Below are positions 1 through 5,497 of a DNA stretch of 10,988 nucleotides, in pieces. The stretch covers positions 1-10,988 of the forward strand of contig JAGLUM010000462.1 of the NCBI GenBank assembly GCA_023134755.1. The letters run 5' to 3'. The stretch is from Fidelibacterota bacterium (GTDB lineage Bacteria > Fidelibacterota > Fidelibacteria > Fidelibacterales > Fidelibacteraceae). Position 1 is the stretch's first letter. Every line of letters starts with the position of its first letter. A program made the position numbers and the translations under genes. A model generated the notes under the pieces. That model saw only the letters and a list, made by a program, of their open reading frames with translations, was not told the origin of the DNA and searched no databases.

Positions 1-182
1 TTTCCGGATTAGACTGGAGCGTACAATGGAACTTCGTTTTTAAGCGCACAATTCCTTTTTTCTGGATCCCGGCACATACGATCACTTTTTTGATATCATC
101 AGAATATCGAATTGTTTTTGCGGCACTTCTTGGAATTATTCTCGGAATTATATTGTCTATTGCTGCTCAAAAATCTAAGTAG
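1..182 (+). CDS. C-terminal end of a membrane protein (partial, 5' end outside window)
   Basis: An open frame enters from the left edge, reading from base 3, and ends at TAG 180-182. About 59 residues are visible. They hold a stretch rich in aromatic residues (a segment reading KRTIPFFWIPAHTITFL), then SSEYRIVF and a very hydrophobic helix rich in Ala, Leu, Gly and Ile, ending in a short basic tail (AAQKSK). This looks like the last one or two membrane segments of an integral inner-membrane protein with its C-terminus in the cytoplasm (positive-inside rule). I do not recognise the family and assign no function. The gene converges with the leftward operon that ends at 459. Confidence 0.6.
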   Translation, partial: SGLDWSVQWNFVFKRTIPFFWIPAHTITFLISSEYRIVFAALLGIILGIILSIAAQKSK

Positions 183-200
183 TAATTAAATTCATAAATT

Positions 201-260
201 GAGATTCCTCTATTACGTTCTCCGCCAGCTGGCCCCGAAACTTCGGGGGTCGGAATGACA
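201..260. repeat. REP-like interspersed element with CCCCGAA hairpin
   Basis: The element lies between GAGATTCCTC (201-210) and CGGAATGACA (251-260). At its centre is a perfect 7-bp stem, CCCCGAA (233-239) and TTCGGGG (242-248), with a 2-nt loop. Read on the minus strand it begins TGTCATTCCG and ends GAGGAATCTC, the border style of short interspersed repeats seen in intergenic DNA of many Bacteroidota-like and candidate-phylum genomes. No T-run follows the hairpin on either strand, so I do not call it a terminator. That it is repeated elsewhere in the genome is inference from its style. Confidence 0.5.
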
Positions 261-307
261 TCTGAGATTTACCGTTCACGCTTTATGATTTTTTTCCTCT
301 TTTTCCG

Positions 308-340
308 ACGCTCTTACTCTCTTTCCATCTTACGCTCTTA
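308..340. repeat. 9-nt direct repeat ACGCTCTTA in a pyrimidine-rich tract
   Basis: ACGCTCTTA occurs at 308-316 and again at 332-340. It sits in a strongly pyrimidine-rich stretch (about 289-350) between convergent genes. No coding potential is seen here. Confidence 0.4.
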
Positions 341-358
341 ATTTTCCAACCATAATTA

Positions 359-386
359 GTAAGGAACAGGCATGCCTGTTCCCTAC
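359..386. repeat. Near-perfect 28-bp palindrome
   Basis: GGAACAGGCATGCCTGTTCC at 363-382 is a perfect 20-bp palindrome. The symmetry extends to 359-386 with one mismatch (362/383). It has no unpaired centre, so as RNA it would need to open a loop at GCATGC. No U-tract follows on either strand, which argues against a Rho-independent terminator. It is most likely a REP/palindromic unit in the gap between the convergent genes, or less likely a dimeric protein-binding site. Confidence 0.6.
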
Positions 387-403
387 GATTTTGATAATAT
401 TAA

Positions 404-439
404 CGTTCACGACTTACGACTTATGACTTACGCTTTATG
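404..439. repeat. Heptamer tandem array (CGACTTA-type, 4 units)
   Basis: Heptads lie at 410-416 (CGACTTA), 417-423 (CGACTTA), 424-430 (TGACTTA) and 431-437 (CGCTTTA). The array is bordered by CGTTCACG (404-411) and CTTTATG (433-439). The same two borders occur fused, without the intervening heptads, at 273-287 (CGTTCACG followed directly by CTTTATG). The second copy therefore looks like the first with exactly 21 nt (three heptads) inserted. Confidence 0.6.
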
Positions 440-458
440 TTTTCTTCTTTTTACTTTC

Positions 459-809
459 TTATACCCTGCCGTAATCATCTTCATACCGGATAATATCATC
501 TTCACCAAAATATGTTCCGGTCTGGATCTCAATTACCGAAGCTGGTATTTCACCGCGATTTTCCATGCGATGTTTCGTTTCACAGGTTATATAAACGTGT
601 GCATTAGTATGATAATCTTCAATGTGCTCCCCGGTGGTGATCCGCATGATACCTTCTGTTACAATCCAATGTTCATTGCGTTTTTTATGTGATTGCAGTG
701 AAAGCCGGCATCCTGGATTGACAGTAATTTTTTTGACCTTAAAATCGGGCGCATCCATCAGAATTTCAAAATAGCCCCAAGGCCGTTCTTCTTTATAGTT
801 TTGTTTCAC
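459..809 (-). CDS. Stand-alone type II mannose-6-phosphate isomerase-like cupin
   Basis: This 116-residue single-domain cupin resembles the C-terminal phosphomannose isomerase domain of bifunctional ManC/AlgA-type enzymes, which interconvert mannose-6-P and fructose-6-P and feed GDP-mannose synthesis. It shows RPWGYFEIL near residue 9, a PGCRLSLQSH turn (32-41), EHW at 46-48, a VTEG turn at 50-53, and a conserved-looking tail (GTYFGEDDIIRYEDDYGR, 98-115). Likely metal ligands are His41, His47 and a later His, with Glu46. The nucleotidyltransferase half is absent, as in other free-standing members. It starts with GTG; AGGAG lies 7 nt upstream and overlaps the gap after the transporter gene (13 bp), so it is the last gene of a three-gene leftward operon. 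The substrate is inferred from the family. Confidence 0.8.
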   Translation of the reverse strand: MKQNYKEERPWGYFEILMDAPDFKVKKITVNPGCRLSLQSHKKRNEHWIVTEGIMRITTGEHIEDYHTNAHVYITCETKHRMENRGEIPASVIEIQTGTYFGEDDIIRYEDDYGRV

Positions 810-822
810 AACAGATCTCCTT

Positions 823-1773
823 TTATTCTGTGTTTTCCTGCTTGACTGGTTTACGGCGAATAATCATGAAAAAGGATAATAATAACGCGCCGGCAGCGAG
901 ATACTGTATGCCATTCAGGGTGTTTTTGTTAATGATATAATCCAGAACAACAGCAGACAGCGGAAAGAATAGTTCGAAAATAGTTGCTACCGAGGCCGGA
1001 ATACGTTTTAATCCGAAATAATAAATGAACATTGACATTGCGCCACTGGTAAAGACAATCACGACAAGCAATTTCCAGTGAAGGGGTTGAATGTCGGGAA
1101 AAGCTCTGAACTGGCCAGCAACAAGTATAAAAATGAGTGCCAGAAACATCGTTCCGCCAAATCGTAGAGATGTGGCTGTTTCAAAGCTGACTTCATTGGT
1201 AAAGTGTTTACCGAACACTGTTGATGAGCCAAAAGCAAAGGCTGCCAACAGAGAATACAGTGCCGCGGAATCGATCAGACGAATATCAGCAATGCGCATG
1301 CCTGATTTTGCAAATGCCAAAAAATAAGCGGCTATTATAGCCAGAACCGCCCAGATATAGAAATCGCTGCGCAACTTTTCTTTTAAAATAAGGCGGGCCA
1401 ACAGTAAAGCAAATATTGGTTGCAGCTTTTGTAAAATGACCACTGTTGCCAGGGTCGTTTCCACATTCGGATCGAAGGCTGCAAAGAAGGCTTTGGTAAT
1501 AAAGAGTGTACCGAGCAGGCCGCCCCAGATACAAATCCAGCCAAGTGAGCCCCAAGTTTTAATCGACATCCGCATCATTTCTTTACGTCCGCGAATAAGA
1601 AAAGGGATCAAGACAATAAAACCGAGTGTATGTTCTAAAAATACAACCAGACTAGCGGGCAAATGATAGAATTGCGGACGAATAAACACCCCGTCCAGAC
1701 TCCATAACAGAGCCGCCAGTCCAACCGCTAAGGCACCAATAACAATTGTCATATTCCATTTCTTAGTGTTCAT
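823..1773 (-). CDS. EamA/DMT-family membrane transporter
   Basis: A 316-residue polytopic inner-membrane protein with about ten hydrophobic helices, the two-fold repeat layout (two five-helix EamA domains) of drug/metabolite transporters. Helix 1 begins around residue 9 (VIGALAVGLAALLWSLDGVFI). The repeat-end signature of EamA proteins is visible as a run ending LARLILKEKL (about 122-133), and the second repeat begins near residue 170 (ALYSLLAAFAFGSSTVFGKH). A basic cytoplasmic tail (RRKPVKQE) follows the last helix. The length is typical. The substrate cannot be deduced. The start overlaps the last 11 bp of the upstream ParB-like gene, which implies translational coupling. The same transcript continues into the cupin gene. 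Confidence 0.85.
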   Translation of the reverse strand: MNTKKWNMTIVIGALAVGLAALLWSLDGVFIRPQFYHLPASLVVFLEHTLGFIVLIPFLIRGRKEMMRMSIKTWGSLGWICIWGGLLGTLFITKAFFAAFDPNVETTLATVVILQKLQPIFALLLARLILKEKLRSDFYIWAVLAIIAAYFLAFAKSGMRIADIRLIDSAALYSLLAAFAFGSSTVFGKHFTNEVSFETATSLRFGGTMFLALIFILVAGQFRAFPDIQPLHWKLLVVIVFTSGAMSMFIYYFGLKRIPASVATIFELFFPLSAVVLDYIINKNTLNGIQYLAAGALLLSFFMIIRRKPVKQENTE

Positions 1774-2704
1774 CAGTTTCTTTTCCTTGTTGAATGTCCA
1801 TTATTTTTTCCAGTTCCGCTTTACTGATTTGCAGCCAGTTGAGCAAGGTATCAATATGCTCCCGTTTTTCCAGTCGCGCACGCAGTATCAAACCGGGTGT
1901 TTCAAATAGCGGGTCCGTTTTGAGCTGTACTACCGATGGCAGTTTGAGGGTCTCCATATGTTGATTCAACGTTGCCTGATACTCTGAAATTGTAACATAA
2001 CGCTCGCGGTATAAACGCGTTCGAATCGCATTTATACGTTCTGCAGCAGGCAAACTGTTATTATTTAATTGCGCATTCAAATCACAGCGGTTCCAGCATG
2101 TTTCAATATTGTCTGAATCACGGTGGGCAATTTCCTGCAGCAACACAGCGATAGATTCCAAAACATTAATTCCCGGATGCAATGGTAACAGTGGTTTTAG
2201 TTGCCTTCTAAGTGCAGCTGCCGAAAAGGTAAGTACGCGTTTCAGGGGTACATGTTTTTTTATAAAATATTGCTTCCATTCCGCTTCATAGTCCTGCAGC
2301 GACTGTATATCCTGCCACTGTGCCGCACCTATGCCCAGGCGCAGGTTCCATAGTTTCTTATCACAATTCGGAGCATATTCTTCCAAACGCCGGATAATAT
2401 TGGATATATCAAATATATTCAGGTCATGCGCGACTTCTTCCGCACGCAGCAAATCCCACAACACATCTTCATAGGAGGTGTCCGGGGAATATACCATGGC
2501 ATCAATAACAGTATTAGCGTAATTATCATATTCCGCCGGCAAAACAACCGGGATCCAGGTATCACCGTACATCCATAATACCGGTATTGAAAAAAGTATT
2601 TCTGCCTGTTTTACTGTAGATGCAAACGTCTTCCCCGCGGTAAAATAAAACCGTTTATCATTACTTTTTATATCTTTAATTGCGACCTGTTGCAGCTGTT
2701 TCAT
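1763..2704 (-). CDS. Divergent ParB-N-like protein of unknown function
   Basis: This 313-residue soluble protein has no signal peptide or membrane segments. The first 60 residues (IKDIKSNDKRFYF at about 9-21, SIPVLW at 39-44, then a W-I-P-VV strand) follow the strand pattern of ParB/Srx N-terminal domains (I..I..ND..F followed by a second strand with P-V-L). The GxRR box expected of CTP-binding ParB proteins is not present. Residues 75-115 are helical and could match the linker/HTH part. The rest is mostly helical and charged, with a leucine-rich C-terminus. No strong ribosome binding site precedes the ATG, but an in-frame TAG 12 nt upstream rules out a longer form. It is the first gene of the operon and divergent from the dnaA/origin region. 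The ParB link is a weak pattern match; the protein is otherwise unrecognised. Confidence 0.4.
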   Translation of the reverse strand: MKQLQQVAIKDIKSNDKRFYFTAGKTFASTVKQAEILFSIPVLWMYGDTWIPVVLPAEYDNYANTVIDAMVYSPDTSYEDVLWDLLRAEEVAHDLNIFDISNIIRRLEEYAPNCDKKLWNLRLGIGAAQWQDIQSLQDYEAEWKQYFIKKHVPLKRVLTFSAAALRRQLKPLLPLHPGINVLESIAVLLQEIAHRDSDNIETCWNRCDLNAQLNNNSLPAAERINAIRTRLYRERYVTISEYQATLNQHMETLKLPSVVQLKTDPLFETPGLILRARLEKREHIDTLLNWLQISKAELEKIMDIQQGKETDEH

Positions 2705-2800
2705 CTTAGTGAAATACTACATAAAAAAATACTTTTTCGAAAGAAAAAATATTGCCTTTCGACTGAAAAGACGGTAAGTTAAAATAGATATTTGAAATGA
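2705..2800. other. Intergenic leader between the ParB-like gene and the RNA candidate
   Basis: This AT-rich DNA contains a weak hairpin, TTTTTC (2733-2738) with GAAAAA (2743-2748) around a GAAA loop. It also holds possible promoter hexamers for the RNA downstream (TTCGAC 2758-2763, TAAAAT 2780-2785, spacer 16). Neither is strong. The promoter of the leftward ParB-like operon must lie here or within the RNA candidate, but I see no convincing hexamer pair for it. Confidence 0.3.
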
Positions 2801-2975
2801 AACTTGCGGTGCAGTTTTTTTGAATCAACATTTATTAATAGGGAGCTTAGCTCATTGTCTGCGGAAATCAGGCCTTCTCGCCTACGCCAAGGCTTCGGCG
2901 GGTTAAGGAAGGTTGAACCAGACGGCAGGTTCCCACCGTTTTAAACGGGTTCATTAAATAGCCGCAAGTTTTTTT
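2801..2975 (+). ncRNA. ssrS: Structured RNA candidate, probably 6S RNA
   Basis: Read rightward, this non-coding segment folds into one long rod. The closing stem pairs 2801-2810 with 2961-2970 (core ACTTGCGG with CCGCAAGT). A large bubble follows, about 30 nt on the 5' side (2811-2840) and 26 nt on the 3' side (2935-2960). The 3' side can form its own small hairpin (CCGTTTTAAACGG, 2936-2948). The terminal arm has GGGAGCTT (2841-2848) with AGGTTCCC (2927-2934), GTCTG (2857-2861) with CAGAC (2919-2923), GGCCTTC (2871-2877) with GAAGGTT (2908-2914), and CGCC (2879-2882) with GGCG (2897-2900). A run of nine T (2969-2977) ends it. Length near 175 nt, closing stem, open central bubble and terminal arm match 6S RNA, which binds sigma70 RNA polymerase. 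I did not recognise the primary sequence itself, so other structured RNAs remain possible. Confidence 0.5.
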
Positions 2976-3011
2976 TTATTAGCTAAAAAAGCAAGCTTTT
3001 TTAGCTAATAA
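2976..3011. repeat. 17-bp perfect inverted repeat with 2-nt centre
   Basis: The arms TTATTAGCTAAAAAAGC (2976-2992) and its exact complement (2995-3011) are separated by AA. It abuts the T-run at the end of the RNA candidate. The inner part (AAAAAAGC..GCTTTTTT) resembles the A/T-flanked stems of bidirectional terminators, but no U-tract follows the outer stem rightward. It could stop leftward or rightward transcription near the origin, or form a cruciform. Stem length and perfection make chance unlikely. Confidence 0.6.
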
Positions 3012-3187
3012 CCTGAAATAGCTTAACAATAGAGAGCGAAACCGGGTATATTTTTTTCTTCACGCACAACCTATGCACAATATAATCTGACGAGAGTGGA
3101 ATAGAGACGAATTATTCTTTCAACATTTTCATCACTTTTTTTCTTGGATTTTCCCCAAAATAGATTTAAGTTTTAACACATATTCAA
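3012..3187. other. AT-rich intergenic DNA upstream of the DnaA boxes
   Basis: No gene or convincing regulatory site is visible. TATGCACAA near 3072-3080 only weakly resembles a DnaA box. T-rich runs at about 3051-3057 and 3137-3143 add to the low-melting character of the region. Confidence 0.3.
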
Positions 3188-3362
3188 TGTGGATAACATG
3201 TGGATATTTGAAATGCCTAAGCTTTGACAACTTTTGTATTTTTTTGTTTTACGAACAATAAAACAAGTTTAAGTTGTTGTTTATTATAGATTATTGCCTT
3301 AAAGCAATATGTGTATTAAACGTTAAGATGATGTGGATAACTATGGTATAGGGTGTGGATAA
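3188..3362. other. Probable chromosomal replication origin (oriC) with DnaA boxes
   Basis: Three copies of the consensus DnaA box (TGTGGATAA, complement TTATCCACA) lie at 3188-3196, 3332-3340 and 3354-3362. A one-mismatch copy (TGTGGATAT) lies at 3199-3207. All have the same orientation. The first pair starts 11 bp apart and the last pair 22 bp apart, that is about one and two helical turns. Between the pairs is very AT-rich DNA (about 3230-3330) that could serve as the unwinding element. It holds an imperfect palindrome (AATAAAACAA 3257-3266 with TTGT 3274-3277 and TTTATT 3280-3285) and a 6-bp hairpin (TATTGC 3292-3297, GCAATA 3304-3309). Clustered boxes directly before dnaA fit oriC. The same boxes could serve only dnaA autoregulation. 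Confidence 0.65.
3354..3362 (+). promoter_or_regulatory. DnaA box overlapping the dnaA GTG start codon
   Basis: A perfect TGTGGATAA covers the proposed GTG initiation codon (3355-3357) and the next codon and a half. DnaA bound here would block an elongating polymerase or, in this arrangement, link dnaA expression to free DnaA level. The effect on regulation is inference; the sequence match is exact. Confidence 0.55.
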
Positions 3363-4764
3363 CTCAACAATTGATGGTATGGTGTCGGTAGAAGAAGCAC
3401 GCTGGAATGCATGTTTAAAGGATCTGGAGGATCTTTTGAATCCACAGAGCTTTTTATCCTGGTTTTCTCCTCTTCAGTTTTATTCCAATGAAAATGATAT
3501 TTTGACCCTTGCTGCCCCCAATAAATTTCATATTGAATTTATCGAATACAATCATTGGAATACACTGTCTCCTATTATTGATAAATATTTTCCTGCCAAC
3601 AGGAAGGTACAGTTTATTATTAACAGCAATATGCAGCAGAATATTTCGGAGGTATCAGCTGTTCCGAACACTCCGGCTGCAGCCATTGGAAGTGTCGCGG
3701 ATATCAGCAAAAAACCGATACAGTATGATATGTACTCCAGTTTTAACAGCCGTTTTACCTTTGAAGAATTTGTTGAGGGTCCGCACAATCAATTTGCCAA
3801 GGTTGCAGCAACAGCAGTTTCAGAACATCCCGGCCATTCTTACAATCCCTTGTTTATTTATGGTGGAACCGGCTTAGGGAAAACCCATCTTCTTCAGGCA
3901 ATTGGCAATCGCGCGCATGCCAGGGATCCCCACTGTCGGGTTATTTATGTTTCTATTGATACTTTTATGCGTGATTTTATTGACGCTATTCAAAACAATA
4001 AGAAAAACGACTTTAGTTTGTTATACATGCAGGCAGATATTCTGCTTGTGGACGATGTCCAATTCTTGAAGTCAAGAGAAGGGACACAAGAACAATTCTT
4101 CCATATATTTAACGATTTGCTCCAGCGAGATAAACAAATTGTTATTACTTCGGACAGGCCTCCGAAGGAGCTAGAGGGTTTGGGAGAACGTCTTGTGTCC
4201 CGTTTTCTCTCTGGACTCATGGTTGATGTGCAAAGCCCGGATTTTGAATCCAGAATAGCTATTCTCCAACATAAAACCCTTATTGAAAATCTTGATATTC
4301 CCTATGAAGTCATTGAATTTATTGCACAGAATGTCAGTTCAAATATCCGTGAACTGGAGGGCACGCTGACCACCATGCTGGCTCGCAGTTCTCTGAATCA
4401 TATTGATATTACGCTCGGACTGGCAAAATCGGTTTTAATGGACATGAAAGGCGTGAAACGCGACCGGATCATTTCAATTGATACGGTACAAAAGGTTGTA
4501 ACACGGTATTACAAAGTTTCAGAAAATGAAATTATCGGGAAAGGGCGTCGCAAGGAAGTTGCACTGGCCCGACAGGTCATGATGTTTCTCTGCCGCGGAC
4601 TCTGCAATGCGTCCTTAAAAACCATCGGATTGCGGCTTGGGGGCCGCGATCATACTACAGTGATGTACGGTGTCCGTGAAATCGGGAAACGCACCAAAAA
4701 CAATGAGGCTTTTAAAAAAGAGGTCGCTCTCATTACCCAACAAATTGAATTTGAAGGCGATTAA
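3355..4764 (+). CDS. dnaA: Chromosomal replication initiator DnaA
   Basis: This 469-residue AAA+ ATPase binds DnaA boxes and opens oriC. Domain I (about 13-85) carries the W..CL..L...F..WF.PL pattern for helicase and partner contacts. A short variable linker runs to about 125. The AAA+ core has Walker A GGTGLGKT (170-177), Walker B ILLVDDVQ (229-236), sensor 1 ITSD (264-267), the box VII arginine motif ERLVSRF (278-284, R283) and sensor 2 in NIRELEG (330-336, R332). Domain IV ends with the DNA-binding signature GGRDHTTV (429-436). The length is normal. The start is uncertain: GTG 3355 has only AGGG one base upstream, while ATG 3379 gives a 461-residue protein starting MVSVEEARW, also typical; TAG at 3349 blocks anything longer. 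No dnaN follows; the next gene is convergent bcp. Confidence 0.97.
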   Translation: MDNSTIDGMVSVEEARWNACLKDLEDLLNPQSFLSWFSPLQFYSNENDILTLAAPNKFHIEFIEYNHWNTLSPIIDKYFPANRKVQFIINSNMQQNISEVSAVPNTPAAAIGSVADISKKPIQYDMYSSFNSRFTFEEFVEGPHNQFAKVAATAVSEHPGHSYNPLFIYGGTGLGKTHLLQAIGNRAHARDPHCRVIYVSIDTFMRDFIDAIQNNKKNDFSLLYMQADILLVDDVQFLKSREGTQEQFFHIFNDLLQRDKQIVITSDRPPKELEGLGERLVSRFLSGLMVDVQSPDFESRIAILQHKTLIENLDIPYEVIEFIAQNVSSNIRELEGTLTTMLARSSLNHIDITLGLAKSVLMDMKGVKRDRIISIDTVQKVVTRYYKVSENEIIGKGRRKEVALARQVMMFLCRGLCNASLKTIGLRLGGRDHTTVMYGVREIGKRTKNNEAFKKEVALITQQIEFEGD

Positions 4765-4768
4765 TTCA

Positions 4769-4954
4769 ATACATCACACCAAGGCACAAAGCATCGCCAA
4801 GACGCTAAAAACCAATAAGAAAATACAGCCCGCAGATTTCATCAAATACAACAAATTATTATCATTAAGTTATCTGTGATAATCTAAGCAATTTAAAAAT
4901 AACTCTTAAGATAGATTATACCTTTGTGGCTCTTTGTGTCTTTGTGTGGGGTAT
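4769..4954. repeat. Intergenic element with imperfect terminal inverted repeats (CACAAAG type)
   Basis: The left end, ATAC at 4769-4772 followed by CACACCAAGGCACAAAG (4775-4791), is matched in inverse by CTTTGTGTCTTTGTGTG (4932-4948) and GTAT (4951-4954). The 17-nt cores agree at 15 positions. The element starts 4 bp after the dnaA stop and its last base is the first base of the bcp stop codon, so it fills the whole gap. Its ends resemble the CACAAAG(G/A)CACAAAG intergenic repeats seen in many environmental bacterial genomes. The interior (GCCCGCAGATT, ATCTGTGATAATCT) is also of that type. No protein is encoded; it could be a MITE-like or REP-like unit. Confidence 0.5.
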
Positions 4955-5424
4955 TATTTCTTAATATCAAATTCTTTCAAAATAGTATCGGAATGCCCGG
5001 CGACACGCACTTTGGGATAAATTTTTACTATCTTTCCTTTTTCATCAATTAAAAAGGTCTTGCGAATCAGTCCCATATATATCTTGCCGTACATTTTCTT
5101 TTCACCCCATGAACCATAGGTTTTTAAGACTTTTTTTTCCGGATCCGACAGCAGGAGAAATGGCAAATCATACTTTTCAACAAAGCGTTTATGAGATTTT
5201 GGATTATCAGCACTGATCCCGATAATGACGATATTATTATCTGTATAATGTTTGTAATCATCCCGAAAAGTACATGCTTCTTTGGTGCAACCGGGGGTAT
5301 CGTCTTTGGGGTAAAAATACAGAACCACGCGTTTTCCCCGAAACTGTTCCAAAGTATATTCTTTTTCATCCACACCCGTTAAGCAGAAATTGGGTGCTAC
5401 GTCATTTGGATGTAATAATTTCAT
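4954..5424 (-). CDS. bcp: Thioredoxin-dependent thiol peroxidase (peroxiredoxin Bcp/PrxQ)
   Basis: A 156-residue cytoplasmic peroxiredoxin of the Bcp/PrxQ class, which reduces hydrogen peroxide and organic hydroperoxides using thioredoxin. It shows the thioredoxin fold start (APNFCL, 10-15), the active site YPKDDTPGCTKEACTFRD (38-55) with peroxidatic Cys46 and a second Cys51 five residues on (the resolving Cys of atypical two-Cys PrxQ), and the GISAD strand. The length is typical. An extra Cys14 lies near the N-terminus. An AGAAG box precedes the ATG by 5 nt. The gene is the last of the leftward run and converges on dnaA. The 73-bp gap upstream suggests it may share the transcript of the MetX-like gene or have its own promoter; I see no clear hexamers. 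Confidence 0.95.
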   Translation of the reverse strand: MKLLHPNDVAPNFCLTGVDEKEYTLEQFRGKRVVLYFYPKDDTPGCTKEACTFRDDYKHYTDNNIVIIGISADNPKSHKRFVEKYDLPFLLLSDPEKKVLKTYGSWGEKKMYGKIYMGLIRKTFLIDEKGKIVKIYPKVRVAGHSDTILKEFDIKK

Positions 5425-5497
5425 AATAGCTTCTGTTGTTTATCCCATGATATATAATTTGCAGAGTACAATGATTCCGTTTTTTATGATCCCCATG

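Noticed and set aside
359..386. Rho-independent terminator
   Set aside because: The palindrome has no loop and no T-run on either strand.
404..439. CRISPR-like array
   Set aside because: The units are 7-nt tandem repeats without spacers and no cas genes are nearby.
372..692. Rightward open frame of 106 codons opposite the cupin gene
   Set aside because: It begins inside the palindrome and runs antisense through a clear cupin; composition is that of a reversed coding frame and it has no recognisable motif.
2841..2854. GGGAGCTTAGCTCA looks like the 5' end of a tRNA (acceptor plus D-stem)
   Set aside because: No matching AGCTCCC acceptor strand, no GGTTCAA-type T-loop and no anticodon arm follow at tRNA distances; the bases fit better in the terminal arm of the rod-shaped RNA.
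2801..2975. Signal recognition particle RNA
   Set aside because: The conserved apical domain (GGAAGG followed by AGCAGCC around a GGTCAGG stem) is absent.
3224..3252. Perfect -35 hexamer TTGACA at 3224-3229 as a dnaA promoter
   Set aside because: At 16-19 bp spacing only hexamers matching TATAAT at three of six positions or fewer are found; a promoter here is possible but not supported.
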